Shown: positions 49,140 through 61,795 of the stretch, piece by piece
How positions within the stretch are numbered: position 1 is the stretch's first letter
Layout: the number at the start of each line of letters is the position of its first letter
Source of the DNA: Clusia tigrina
Taxonomy: Eukaryota > Arthropoda > Insecta > Diptera > Clusiidae
Direction of reading: 5' to 3'
NCBI GenBank assembly: GCA_920105625.2
Contig: OV050032.1
Location: forward strand, 7,222,129 to 7,286,128
Length of the DNA stretch: 64,000 bases
Translations under genes and position numbers: made by a program
The notes under the pieces: model-generated
What the model saw: the letters and a program-made list of their open reading frames with translations, nothing else
Databases searched by the model: none
What the model was told of the DNA's origin: nothing

Positions 49140-49392
49140 ACTCTAACAGACTGCGGACCATAGGCATACAATAGACTCAGGTGTTTTGGAGAATATATCT
49201 TAGATATAAGCAAGATCCCTCAACTTGAGTCCTCCAAAATATAGGAATTCCTGTCGGAAATCAACCTGACATGAGAACTGTAGATGAGACTATCCTCATC
49301 TTTCAAATAAATAGTGGCATCACAATAGAACTTTCAGGTCGCAGTGTATAACACCCTTAGATATATCTGATCTAATCTAATCTACTCTAACT
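49140..49392 (+). mobile_element. Non-LTR 3' fragment, same family as the 55-kb copy
   Basis: Shares with 54.97-55.21 kb (in reverse) the stretches caggtgttttgga, ctcctccaaaatata-like text, aatcaacctgac and catcacaatagaactttcag, ending in TCTAATCTAA repeats. The coding tail is essentially absent. Confidence 0.6.
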
Positions 49393-51688
49393 AAGAAATT
49401 TAGTATTCTGGCCTTCTCTTGTGAACTGATTCGAGAAGGTTTTAGAATAGTGCGAAAGTGATACTGGTGAAGTCGTTCAGTTGCGAGCTGACTGCTGTTG
49501 TGACAATACTAAAACTTGTGAAAGTGTTGAATGAAAGAAAACACAAACAAGCGCGATAGTTTAACGGAAAATGCTGTTAGGTGGTTCGACTGATTCCCAC
49601 TTAAGAAACATTGATTTTTAGCCCTATGCATAAATGCTTCCTTCTCACACAACACTATTCAGGAACTACTCAACTTCACCTCACATAATTACACTTTGCA
49701 CAAAGCATGGAAAAGAGACAAACAGAAATCGCTCGTGAGGACTTTTGTTAGTACGCAAACATAACTTGAAACGTCTGCAAGAATGCAAGAGGGACTGCAA
49801 AATTTTGTAGGAAGTCGTTTGCTTCATGGTGCGAAATTCTCTTTACAGTATGTTCTCCCTATGAGTTAACGAGACCCTGTAGCTAAAAGCTACTCAGGTC
49901 GGATTACTCACGAAAGGAATAAAGCGCCATTTTCCAAGTGGGTAGTGTTACTCGTAATTGAATAGAAACACAAACAACAATAATTGCCAGCTATAATTAA
50001 TGTCGCCCTCCCATGTGTTTCGCAAGGCCCGTCCTCTGTTTCGCTGCCGCACACCTCTCCACTCTGCTCCACTTCACTACGCTCCGGTCGGCGTAAGTGA
50101 AGCACCAGCAGGCATTAAATAGCAACTTAAGCAGCAAAATCCCTTTGTTATTCTATTATTCCGTTTTATTTATTACTGTTGAGACAAATGTGAATGTTAC
50201 TCACTCCTTGCTATGCCACTCTGGTATGTGGGTGGGTGGGTCGCAGCGACGGAGGGGGAATTGTGATTTGGTGCAGACAGTCTGGGCTAATGTGGCTCGT
50301 ATTGATTACAGAGCGAAATGAGCAAACAGACCGAGGATATGCGTAAAGTTAATGCTATCGCTTGTAATCGCCGCACCAGACATTGCTGCTATTTTGACGT
50401 GCCAGGCTTGTAGTGTCAGTCCCTGAAGGAAAATTTCTGCCCAGCTGAGAGCGGCAGCCGCAGCAGCATTTTTCTATTTTACATTGTGATCTGATAATTG
50501 TTCTAAGTAGCAAAAAGCACCTGGCACCTGAGGCGATTCGGTTGCCATTCGCTACTAATGTGAACATAATCAGGAGTACTTTTTTCCTTCACTTAAGCCG
50601 GTCGGTAGATTCAAAGGAGTGTTGCAGCTAGTAAACACAATTGAGTTGTATTTAAGTTTGTTGGTACCTGGTACCGCTTCTGTAAGCTACTTCTCCCTTG
50701 GGCTGGCTGACATCTCAGTGGAATTGTGCCAATAAATCGGATTTGTTTGCAGCACGTTCATTTCCTATTTGCTAGAGAATCACTTTATTAAGTTGCTTGC
50801 TGCTAACTTACCCAGCTACAAACTCACTAACTCTCTAATGAAATGCAATACACTTTTTACCTGCTGCATAGTATTAGTTCCACAGCTGCAGTATTCTGCT
50901 TTGTTAGTTGCATCCTTTAATTTTCATTGCGCTTCTTCCTTGGGGACCCTGCAAGAAACTTCTTTGCGTGCCGATTCAGTGCAGTCAAGCATAATTTAAG
51001 AGTTCAGATTTTGGCAGTGCTTTTAAAATGTATCGCAGAAGACGGCCACAGCACTTCGCCAAATAGTTCGCTGGTCTTTCACTTGGCTATTTACATTACA
51101 CGCCTAAGAGCACATCATTTTTTCCATTCAATTCCACATAAGCCGAACATATTGTTTCTAATTACGAGTCTTTCTGCCATGCCCGAATAGCAAAAACAAC
51201 ACAACACAAGTGCTGCGTAAACGTGAAACATGTACGACGTAACAACAACGACGACAACAACAACAAGAACAAGTACAGCGCACATGCCAGGCACTGCCAG
51301 AAAAAGCCCTGTAATTAGATTACATTCCGCTTGGTTGCGCCACATTGGCAGCGGAGCCAGCAAGCGAGCGGGCAGACCGGGTTTACTGTTTAATTGCCAC
51401 CGCATACTCTGCCATTTAAGTGTCAGCGCGCACATTTGCCGCATTGTCCAGGTTAAATGCATATTTTTCCAATGCGTTAGTCACACACAATATGCCGGCG
51501 GCAGTTCAGGCGGCCTCCCCACTCCCTGCAGCAACTCTGGCAGCCATAGTAAATTAGTGGCTAAATGAGTCTGTGTGAATTGCGGGCATGAAACCTCAGC
51601 AGTGCACAAAATGCCGCAAGAGTGGTGTTTTGTGAGCGTACATTAAAACTAAGATGCACGAGCCCAGCAGAGGCATTATGGTTTGATT
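49393..51688. other. Non-coding block, nothing recognised
   Basis: No supported exon. A short ACAACGACG-rich run lies near 51240-51275. Confidence 0.35.
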
Positions 51689-51689
51689 T

Positions 51690-51892
51690 CAGCGCCTTCG
51701 AACGGTGATCTGTAAGACTTTCCGAGTCAGTGTTGGAAAAATCAACGAATATGTCGTGGTTGGACTCGGTGCGACGGGGTACGGGGTGGGAACAGTAATG
51801 TTCAATTTATACATCGCCAGTATGTCCATAGCTTGAGAACTCCAATGAGTGTTTGGAGTCTGCTGTCTGATAGCAGGCCAGTAGTAACTCAC
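51690..51892 (-). mobile_element. Possible endonuclease-domain remnant of a non-LTR element
   Basis: A 67-codon frame with NTHWSSQAMDILAMYKLNIT followed by VPTPYPVAPSPTTTY resembles the N.HW...L...PT.P segment of retrotransposon apurinic-type endonucleases. The fragment is short and degenerate, so this is weak. Confidence 0.3.
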
Positions 51893-52299
51893 TTACGTAT
51901 GCAAATCTTTTAGAAGCTTGCTCAGGCATGCGGAGCTTTGAGTATTTCTGCTTTATATCTGCACACATACACATATGTATGGACATTTTAACGTCTATCT
52001 AATGAATCTTCAACGGATATGCAGATGGTACATACAAATAGGAATGCTGAAATGCTGCACATGCCTTTAGGACATACGAGTATCTGGACACTGCTGGATG
52101 CTCGTTGTAGGTACGGGTAATGTTGTTGGACAAGGTAGGTTGGGCAGCCACATCACCAATAAACCAATAATGCCACTTAGACCACCAGTTGGGTGCGTTG
52201 TGACCCGCGGATGCGAGGCATGGCTACGCTTCCCCCTCCACATTGAGTCAACCTGAGCCTTTTACAAAGTGAAGAAGGTTGTTGACACTTGACTGGTAG

Positions 52300-52790
52300 A
52301 TATTATATTTTTATCTTTAACTGGCACAGACTTGCTAAGAAGTGGGATCCTAGCAAACGTTCCCTATTTCTTGCAAAAGCTGGACATGTTCAGAAGAGAT
52401 GCTGGACCCTTTCCAACTCTTCCTCGTTTCTGCAGCTGCAACAGAAATCATGCGTATAAACTCCCATTCTTCTTGTATGATTTTCTTTTAGACTATATGC
52501 CGTGAGGGCTCCTATTAAGGTCCTAATTTGTAGTCTATTGAGTCTAATGATATTCCTAGATAAACGCAGATTTAGCCTCGGCCATGTTTGCGCGGCGATT
52601 TCGCAGGTAGTGGCACAGATCCACCTTTGATTGGTAGAACTAATTAGTGTCTCCCTTATGAGAAGCTTACAAGTCGCGAGAGGTACTCCCATAAGCCTAC
52701 TGACATTTGGCATACAAGTGCCATCTCTCGCTAGTTGGGCAAACATCAGGAACAAATTTACGTGTCTGTGAGAGTACGCTGACTGAAGCT
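52300..52790 (-). mobile_element. Non-LTR retrotransposon tail fragment
   Basis: The minus frame 52755-52390 contains LSRNIIRLNRLQIRTLIGAL, then MGVYTHDFCCSCRNEEELER. This is the post-RNase H tail plus zinc-knuckle start seen in the other copies. An in-frame stop follows VQHLF. Confidence 0.7.
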
Positions 52791-54959
52791 ACGACGGCAA
52801 TGCAATGAAATTGTAGTTGGTCTGTATACTGAACAACCAAAAGGAGTCCTATATTAGTAACAAAGTTCCATGTTTGATCTTAAAAACAACTGCTGCTGCT
52901 AAAAAATGACATTCGTTTAAAGGGAAACTTTTAGTGCGCCAAGCGGAGCTACTTTCTGCTATCTATTGAGGTCCAAAAAGGAACCGTCAGCATACAAATT
53001 TGATATACGAGTATGTATTGTGCCTTAATACAAGGCATTGTTTGCATTCCAAATTCCATATTGCATTCCACTCCAAATTATACTTGCGGAGTTTTATTGT
53101 GAGTTCTAGTAATTCAATGGATTGGTCTCGGAATGAAAAACTGTATGTACCGTAGCGTCAAAAGAATTGGCGAATATCAGTCTTCCGATTAAAATGAGAA
53201 GGTCAATCAAAAGCAAACAAATGCAAATCACCTCCCCAAGCTTGAATGAACTTCCGCTTGCAGCCAAATACTCGTATTCCGGCGCCTTATGGTCCCTCCT
53301 ATATGTGTGCACTAAATCAGCCCCTGATGACTTTGTAAGTGTCCTGGGCCTGTCGATTCGTTTTCATGTAATTTGCAGTGATGCACAAATTTATGTAAAT
53401 GCAGCAAAATCCTCCGGGAATTTGATGCTTCCTTTCCGTTGACACGAACGTGATTGAGTTTTCTATGGTGGCGAAATAGCGGCATCGTTATGTTGCACAT
53501 ATGAATTCGTTGCACGCTGTTTTCCACACTCCACAGCAGCATAGCCACGAACACACCCCCATCGAGCTCGTTGAAAATTGAAAATTGCCGCTTTCATAAC
53601 GGGCAAGTGTATTAAATATGCACTATTTCCAAATAGGTTTGCCAGCGTTACACCAATGCCTGAGCCCCCTTGTCCAGCCACAAAGCCAATGCCACACGCG
53701 CTTACAGGCTCTGCGTACGCTCGACTGCTCCACGTTTGACCAGAGCGAAATCGTGCGCCAGCCGGCCGGCCAACTGCTGCCGTGTCAATAGCCCCAAAAT
53801 CAAGGCACTCATACGCTCCGTGGTCCCGGAATTGAATGGTCAGGGCAAATGTTGGTGCTAGCGCCGCGCAAGCACTTGCTCTGCTCAGCACTTGCTCTGC
53901 TCAGCACTTGCTCTGCTCAGCACTTGCCCTATTTCGGGCGGTAATAAGCTGCCAACTTTGCATTCGTTAGAAAGGGTTATGCAAATAAAAGTTTTTAATT
54001 CCTACTTTTAACTCTTATTTAACAGTTAAATTTGTTTTCCGCCGCTTCTGCCCATGCTTCAGCTCCCTCGTTGGCGTTGGCTTTTTCTTCGGCGCTCTCT
54101 TATTGTGCCTTTTTCGTAATTTTGCTTTTATTTACATGCGATTTCGGTGTAAATACAGGGCACAACACAGTGACAGAGCAGCGCACATAACTTTTTCAAT
54201 TACGCTTGCAAATTTTTTCAGAACCAAATTAGTGCAATTTCCCTAAATGGAAATAAAAGCTGTGAAACAGTGGCACCGAGAGAACAAAAACAACAAAAAT
54301 AATAAAAATTAAATGAAATATAATAAATACAAAACAGTGAAAATCCAACAAAACAACAAACAATGAAAGCTTGTAAAATTGACAAAATGACAAAGGCAAA
54401 GACAAAAAATGAAATTAAAACGAAGCAAAACAAAAAAGGGAATATAAACTGAAAAAGCACACCATCATGCGAATGAGAATGGCACTGGAAGCCAAGCAGA
54501 ATTGTTATAATGGCTTGCAGCTGCAGGATGAGGCAGAAGCTGCAACGCTCTTGTTTATATATTGTTTTATACCAGTTTTTAGTCGACTTGAATATTGTTT
54601 TGCCAAGCTGTAGTTGCTGCGACTGCTGCTGCGGCTGTTGTTGTTGGCGTTGCTGTCACGTTCTCTTGTCGTCCACAGTTGGTTGCCACATGCAAATCAC
54701 TTAAAACATTTGCACATTTTTAACTGCAACAATCTGGACTCATACAACACGAAGTTTAAAAGTTTTCAGAGAACCTGGAAATGGCTGAACTGGACAAACA
54801 TACTCGTACATACCAATAGTAGCAGCATATTCAGCAGTTGTCCAGTATGCTGCTTGTTGCCAGCAATCTGCAAGTTAGTTTATAATGCCATGAGGCGCTG
54901 CAGCACTAATGGTAAAGTTCGTGTTCTAGACACAAACCACTAAAGACGCTTCGTACTGT
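52791..54959. other. Non-coding block with a 16-bp repeat
   Basis: Three copies of cttgctctgctcagca lie at about 53875-53930. A-rich sequence (54.28-54.44 kb) gives Phe-rich shadow frames. No exon was recognised. Confidence 0.45.
53875..53930. repeat. 16-bp tandem repeat, 3 copies
   Basis: Perfect copies of CTTGCTCTGCTCAGCA. Confidence 0.9.
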
Positions 54960-55923
54960 AGATTTATTTAAGGGTGTCAAAAGATCTATTGTGATGCCCC
55001 TATTTATTTAAAATATGAAGATAGTCTCATCTATAGGACTTCTGTCAGGTTAATTTCCGACAAAAGTTGCGGAAGGAGCAACCCATATGGACGAGAGGAG
55101 GTTTTAGGGTAGTTCAAGTCACCCACTGTAGATGCTTTCCTCCTATTCAAAGAAAAGGTTAATTTTCGACAGAAATTCTTGTATTTTGGAGGAATCAAGT
55201 TGACGGATCTGGCTCATATATACGATACTTCAAAACACCTGTGCATTTTATGTGCCAAAGGTCCGCAGTCTGTGATCAGGTTCAGTGAGGTTTCGTCACT
55301 TTCTCTACAGAAGCTACAGATGGCATCTGAAGATTGAACCAACTTATTCATGTGATAGTGGAGTCTACAATGTCCGCTTAAAACGTCTGTGATGATGCTC
55401 AGTTTACTCCGAGGCATGTTAGCCACCCTCTGTGGTCTAGTGGTAAGCATGCTAGACTCACACCCCGAGGGTCGCTGGTGCAAATTCTGCCACAGGCTTG
55501 GTCTACAAAATGCTTCTTTCTATAAAATCCTTTTCTCTTCGAGGCGAAGGTCTCTGTAGCTAGTGTTGGGGGAATGAGACCCCAACACCTTGCACCCATA
55601 ATTAATTATGGTGTAAGATATAATAATAACAATAAAAATAATATTAATAATAACTTTTTAGCTATTTTAACATGAAAGTCCCCCAATAGACCTTTGGCAT
55701 GTCTTAACCCCGGAAGAATTTTCCAGTATTGACTTCTTTTTTCATCTGTGCACTTCTTCAAAAGACTCCCAATGGTGTTGGATGATAATCCACAGAAGGG
55801 TTCAGGGCCGTTGAACTGAAAGGCCACAGTTTTCCTTGGTAAACTATCAGCCTTCTCAATTTCTTTTCGTACTGCAAGAGCACGAAAATATATTATTACG
55901 CTCATGAGCAGTCTCTGGTCCAA
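54960..55923 (-). mobile_element. Non-LTR retrotransposon 3' part, interrupted by a SINE
   Basis: On the minus strand, 55860-55660 reads KADSLPRKTVAFQFNGPEPF, CGLSS and GLRHAKGLLGDFHVKIAK (end of RNase H and linker). After the SINE, 55420-55240 reads MPRSKLSIITDVLSGHCRLH and CSFCRESDETSLNLITDCGP (tail and zinc knuckle). The 3' end (ggcatcacaatagatctttt) lies near 54975. Stops make it inactive. Confidence 0.8.
55424..55657 (+). mobile_element. tRNA-derived SINE nested in the retrotransposon
   Basis: The head has an A-box-like TGGTCTAGTGGTAAGC (55433) and a B-box-like GGTGCAAATTC (55477-55487). The body includes a GTTGGGG/CCCCAAC inverted repeat and the near-palindrome CACCATAATTAATTATGGTG (reverse strand). 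The tail is A/T-rich with AATAAT units. Short TTAGC copies at 55419-55423 and 55658-55662 may be the target duplication. RNA polymerase III would transcribe it from the internal boxes. Confidence 0.75.
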
Positions 55924-56224
55924 TATACTGAGCCTGAACTAAGAGATGATAACTCACAAAGGATTAACGAACATAGCTGTAAATTTCTGCTTCATCGACT
56001 TTAGTGAAAAATCTTGATCGTGATATTGCAGTTTCGAATCCGCCCAAAACTTTTCTATACTATTCTAGTTTCATAAATTTATCCGATTCTAAGGTCGCAG
56101 GTTTTTATCCGATTGTAAGGTCGTAGTTGTAAACGGGTTTCTCATAGAGGTATTTGAACTTCCCTATATGGTTAGTTTTCACATACTATGATAACAATTA
56201 TTGAGTAGCGTCATTAGCAGGGTC
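55924..56224. other. Non-coding spacer, nothing recognised
   Basis: It contains a short diverged direct repeat (ttatccgatt[c/g]taaggtcg) at about 56080-56125. Confidence 0.4.
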
Positions 56225-56420
56225 TGTGCAATTATGACCCAGAGGTGGACTATTGGAAAACTTGTGGAAATTATTCGATTTAAGCAACAAAATTCGTTTT
56301 CTATTCGAAAAGCCTTTCGTGGTTTACAGAAAGTTTTCGCTCAACATCATCGTCGAACTCTATATTCCAACACAAGTGTCCACTATCCAGAGTATTATTG
56401 GAGAGTTCCATAGAGGAGAG
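56225..56420 (+). pseudogene. Transposase N-terminal fragment (DUF4817/mariner-like helix-turn-helix), degenerate
   Basis: The frame beginning MTQRWTIGKLVEIIRFKQQN, followed by SFSIRKAFRGLQKVF, has the spacing of the helix-turn-helix segment at the N-terminus of mariner-type transposases. The following P.STI...I-type helix (TQVSTIQSIIGEFH) is present only in another frame, which implies a frameshift. Nothing catalytic was seen downstream. Confidence 0.4.
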
Positions 56421-56577
56421 AGAGAGGTTTTTACTGTACATATCAATGCGATTTCGGCACCGGAACGCTACGTCAAACGTAAAATCGTAGGAAAATGTAC
56501 GTAAGAATCCAAATCTCCCTTCTTCGATATTCGCAGGAACTCAAGCTTTCGCCGACCTCCAACTGGATTATTTTAGC

Positions 56578-57045
56578 CTAAGATTTAGCCCTACACCTAT
56601 GTGAGAACCAGTTAAAGAAAAATCTCATAAAGGAAAATCTCATCACCACCAGTGTCTGTGTCGAAGTTTCGCTAATTGGTCCATTGAACATTTTGTTACG
56701 GATCCAGCTGGTGCAACGAGGCACATTTTTCCTTAAATGATATCGTCTATATACAAAATTTTTGAATTTGGAATGAAACAATCGCAGTTCCAGTGCATCC
56801 AAAGAAATGAATTCTTCGGCAATTTTTTCTTTAAGGCTGAACAAACATTGAGTCCAGGGCGAATGGTAGCACTGCAAATTATATAGGAAATTGTGAATAA
56901 ACATGGGAGCATGGAATCCATCCATTTCTAGAAGTGCTGCTCTGATAAACAAAAGAGAGGAAGTAAGTTCCAATTGTTTCATATGAGAGGAGGGTGGGTA
57001 TAGAGACGCCATAAGCAGTGAGCAATTAATCAATTTATACCGCAT
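56578..57045 (-). CDS. Unidentified 155-codon open frame
   Basis: The longest frame in the region not explained by repeats. It is mixed in composition, with a hydrophobic stretch (LTSSLLFIRAALL) and a basic, aromatic C-terminal half (FKNFVYRRYHLRKN). No domain, splice structure or neighbour supports it. It could be chance or a fragment of an unknown gene. Confidence 0.15.
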   Translation of the reverse strand: MRYKLINCSLLMASLYPPSSHMKQLELTSSLLFIRAALLEMDGFHAPMFIHNFLYNLQCYHSPWTQCLFSLKEKIAEEFISLDALELRLFHSKFKNFVYRRYHLRKNVPRCTSWIRNKMFNGPISETSTQTLVVMRFSFMRFFFNWFSHRCRAKS

Positions 57046-60000
57046 AATACGAGTAGACTTTCACAAAATACTCTGCAAAGGACAGAGAAGTCACTTCCTT
57101 ACTGGCCAGACAATTGAATCCAAGATATCCCACCCTTCATATACAACCTGCGATTATTTGATTACTAACACTCCAAATGCTGTCAAGGCGTACTATTCAT
57201 TTGACTGAGAGTTGAATTGATATGCATTGTATGACTATCCATGTTGTAAAACAACACCTACTCCTCCATGACCCCACAAGGCACCTGCAATTAACCCCAA
57301 CAAAATGTCCCATATTCACATCTTATTGAAGTGCGACTTTGAACACCTTCCTTCTTGACTCACTACGTCGTTATGTACGAAATCTGCTCCATTGTATTAT
57401 GTAATAATTTGCAATTCACAATCCTTTAATATAATTTACCATTATCCCCAATCCATGCTCCTGGCAATGGCACTCGTATGGCCCCCAGCAACTGTTCTGC
57501 TTTGCTCCTGGAATTTCGCTTTGTGAACGCTTAATCGCATGGACGTGTATATGCGAATATGTATTGTGTGTGTGTGTGTGTGTGTTTCGGCGCATCCACA
57601 CCCACTAGGAAAATGAGCAGGAATGCAGTCTGCATTTGACCGCACTTATTGAACTGGCGAATGGAATTCGCTACCTTACTATATGGAAATATGGAAATTA
57701 TACGAGTATCAAGGTATACAAGGTAGTGACAAATGTTGCATCCCCTGTTAGAGTTCGCCTGGATGTGGCAGAGAAGTCATCAGAAAATTCATTAACAAAC
57801 AATAAGCGGAAACAATCGAGAGATGGCACTGCTGCTGTTTAATTCTTTGTTCCATAATCAGTGGGTATGGAACGATGCCATGTCTTGTTCATGGAGTTAT
57901 CTCTTTATCGATATAATTCGCTCTTACTCTGTGGTACCATAATCGACCTCTTCCGTAAATTATGTGTGGCTTCTGACCGATTATCTGTGCTTTAGGCGAC
58001 CACTTAAATGTGAATGTGGACATATCTCTTTCACATTCTTTCATATCTCTCGCACAAGGAACTACGTACACGAGACATGTTCATCAATTGAAGTAGAAGA
58101 GCAAAAAATGTATATAAAAAACAGAATAATGCTCGTCAAATTTCCACAAAAATGCTCTCTTTAAGGGCAGTCGAAGTGTAAAGTAAGTCGAGTCAAGCTG
58201 CGCAACGCAGACAATCTGACACCATATCGGTTATAACACTACCAGTACCATGAATCAGGACTACTACGAAAACCAGAGGAAGTGCTAAAACTTTTCGAGC
58301 ATACCTCTCTCAAAAGTTGAGCTGTGATTCCATTATTCGTCACACAATATCGTAAGTGACAATTATACTGGTCTTCACATGGTCTCACTAAAGTGATATT
58401 AGTCACTTTTCCACTTGGGCAGTCAGAAGACTTAATTGCATTACGATTCATGCTTACATGGCTGCGAGCGGTAAAGTGCGTTATTTAACAGCAGACTTGA
58501 GCGCCCATTACAATTGTGAGTGCATTGATGGCGCGTTGCAACAAACCCTGCAATTAATGTACAAACTCCCAACAATGGCGCAAGCTGCAATTAAGGTGTG
58601 CACGGGGGTGTGCGTTAAGTTAAGTCCACAAATTAGTGCATGCATTAGTCTGCCAGTGTCAACCAACTAGTGTCGCAAGAACGGCCGAACTTGAGTTGAT
58701 GAAACTTTGTAGTCGATTCAAGCGCAGCTCTGCAGGTTCTTCGTACTTCCGCTTCCATAGTAGGACTACTTTTTGTTATTGTCTGCCGGTTGTAGTTGTT
58801 GTTGTTGTTATTATCATTGTTGTTGTTGCTGTGGCTGTTAGCCAGGTTAGCGGAAATTGTTTTCCTGTCTCTCTGTACTTGTAGTTATTATTGTTGATGT
58901 TGTTTGTGAAGCCATTGCAATTTAGTGGGGAAAATTCATTTATAATTGGATTTTGTGTTGTTGGAAAAATGTTAAATATTAAATAACTTACAACTAAATT
59001 GCAAAAAACCAACAACACTACAACGACCAGCAACAGCAACAACAACAAGAACAGCAACAGCAAACACCATAACAATAACAACGAGGGAGCATCACATCAA
59101 CAACGCCTCAGCCCACCATGAGCGAAGGAGAGAGTGCGTTGGCGAGATCATGGCGTAAACAAACATACAAACAACAGCAGCAGCAACAACACCAGCAAGA
59201 ACTACATAAATAGCATCAACATCATCAACAACAACAACAACACCAAGAACACCACCAATAATAGAAACAAGCATTAACCTGACAGTAATGTCCGCCAGTT
59301 TCACTGCTGCAGCGAGCGTGCCGGGATGCTCGTACTTCGTTGCTAACGCCTTTGACAGGAAGTAATTCGCTCCGCTCAGGAATTCAATTTTAGCAAAACA
59401 CCAGACAGGCAACGAGCAAGACGGCGGAAGGAAACACAATATTCACTACAATGACGCTTCAACGCTGCCAGCTGCACACGAATTGCTGTTGCAGTGCCGC
59501 TGTAGTGGCCTGACAGAGATTGGCGTTTTATACGAATCCCCTTTGAGGATGGCGTTTGTGTTCGGTGCAAGTATTTATATGAAAAATAAATAATAAATAT
59601 AAAGTGGGAAAAAGTAATGATAATCTCGGCGCTTTCCCTGCAGAGTGATGGCTGAATGAGGTTTTAAGGATTTGCGCCAACAGAAACAAGTAATTGAAAT
59701 ATCGTTGGTTGGTGGTCGCGTTTACTGAACAATAGAGATGCAAGACCTTATTCTAGAGCGCTACAAATGTGTATCTTAATGGAGGGTCGAGATGGGCTTA
59801 ACTGCAGATCCGCCTGTACAAACTGCAACTTTCTTAGAGAGGGCACATGCAAGCGAGATACTTTTGCTTCGCTTATACCAAGCTACCGCATACTTTCATT
59901 GCTGGAGCAGTGAACGAGCCACTCATACGTAGTATCAAGCGCAATGCGTCCTTAATTAAATTTGGCGACATACGAATGGACGAATATATCAATGCGACTG

Positions 60001-60316
60001 TGTTTTACATATGCCCTTGTGTGCTTCTGTAATCTGGCATAGAAGCGGAAGCGAACTGTATTTGTCAGTCAGTCTATTCACAGCACCAATTGCAAAAATT
60101 AATTCACATTTGTAGGTTTGAAGCGCTCTGATTTCGTTTCCGTTGGCGCCGCGCCATCCCACGCAAGCACTGCTGCCCCTCTGACTTTCATGCTGGTTAT
60201 GTATTCCTTGTTGAGTAAATGGCATGAGCAAAGAATTACTAAATTTCATTAGACCGGCCATTTCCTAGCGATCATTCACCTAACCAAGTGAACTCTGGAG
60301 CTTTTATTTGACAACA
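57046..60316. other. Non-coding block with TTG/CAA-rich stretches
   Basis: (GT)n lies at about 57564-57586, TTG-rich at about 58793-58835 and CAA-rich at about 59025-59090 and 59165-59260. A trace of a retrotransposon zinc-knuckle region (MGLTADPP-like) lies near 59790-59830. No exon was recognised. Confidence 0.5.
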
Positions 60317-60606
60317 CTAATTGAAAAGTTCGATTGAGCAGAGACCCATTTTGCCTCCGAGTGTGAAATCTCTTTCTGTGGAAGCATTCAATTCACAATT
60401 GTAGTGCTTGTACCTCACCCAGGGTGAACAGGATTCATAATAATGTTGCATGTCGGCCTCAAAATTCGAAGTCAAATGGTCCAAGTAGTAATAAATGAAC
60501 ACGTCGTTTAATGCATTTTCTGTGCAACTCGCCTCAAGGCAGAGTGCATATTTAAGATGAACCAAATTTTCACAATTCCTCAGAAATAAATCCTTGGCAA
60601 ATACGA
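60317..60606 (-). pseudogene. NRF-domain-like fragment
   Basis: The minus-strand frame contains LRNCENLVHLKYALCLEASC followed by TENALNDVFI and, later, YYESC and NCELNAS. The GxCLPxxC-plus-helix pattern and following cysteines resemble the extracellular N-terminal domain of insect nose-resistant-to-fluoxetine acyltransferases. No further exons, signal peptide or acyltransferase segments were found nearby. It could be an isolated exon or a pseudogene fragment. Based on pattern only. Confidence 0.3.
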
Positions 60607-61149
60607 GACTCGAACAGCAAAATAGTAAATGTATGTCACTGTCCGCTGGTAGCTTCAATTTCCATTTTCATGTCAACATTGATTTTACGGAATCCTCTTT
60701 CAGCTGTTTGTCCGTCCACTTAATTCACTGGCACCGCCATACAATTGTGCCAGCTGGCAGCGTGCTCCTGTTTTCGGCCACCTGCATATGAAATGACCCT
60801 TCGAAGGGTTCTCAGAGTGCATATCGCTTTAAACTTGTCAAACATGGCGAGGAAATGTGCCCAGCAACACCAACAAACCAACAGTAGCAATATCGAAGCT
60901 ACAGACGAGTATTAAGAGAAATGAAACTTATGTGTTGGGATCTAACGAAGTTTGCCAACCCTTCACCGCTCCCCCTCCAGAAAAACGACATGGTACAAGG
61001 CAACAAATCTATGATTCAGCCTAGGAAGGGAAATTGGAGCGGCTGCTGCTGCACTTATGAATATAAACAGGCATATATAAGAAAACAAACACACATACAC
61101 AGATGCCGACAACAATACAGCATGGTTGACTAATTCAAATTTCCCTACA
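60607..61149. other. Non-coding spacer, nothing recognised
   Basis: No supported feature. Confidence 0.35.
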
Positions 61150-61795
61150 CGAACTGGAAGTAGCTTCGATACTCCTACCAAGCACTGCCCACGAAATGGA
61201 AGCAGCCTCGATACTCGTACTAAGCACTGCCCACGAAATGGAAGCAGCCTCGATACTCGTACCAAGCGCTGCCCACGAAATAGAAGCAGCCTCGATACTC
61301 GTACTAAGCACTGCCTACGAACTGGAAGTAGCCTCGATACTCGTACCAAGCGCTGCCTACGAACTGGAAGCAGCCTCGATACTCGTACCAAGCGCTGCTC
61401 ACGAACTGAAAGCAGCCTTGATACTCGTACCAAGCGCTGCCCACGAAGTGAACGCAGCCTCGATACTCGTACCAAGCGCTGCCCTCGAAAAGGAAGCAGC
61501 CTCGATACTCGTACTAAGCACTGCCTACGAACTGGAAGCAGCCTCGATACTCGTACCAAGCGGTGCCCACGAAATGGAAGCAGCCTCGATACTCGTACTA
61601 AGCACTGCCTACGAACTGGAAGTAGCCTCGATACTCCTACCAAGCGCTGCCCACGAAATAGAAGCAGCCTCGATACTCGTACCAAGCGCTGCCCACGAAA
61701 TAGAAGCAGCCTCGATACTCGTACCAAGCGCTGCCCACGAACTGGAAGCAGCCTCGATACTCGTACCAAGCGCTGCTCACGAACTGGAAGCATGC
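61150..61795. repeat. 42-bp minisatellite, about 15 copies
   Basis: The unit is ggaagcagcctcgatactcg + taccaagcgctgcccacgaaat. Because 42 is divisible by three and the unit lacks stops in several frames, 231-, 243- and 276-codon frames cross it on both strands. Variants (accaagcgctg/actaagcactg; ccc/cct/ctc acg) are shared among non-adjacent copies. Confidence 0.95.
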
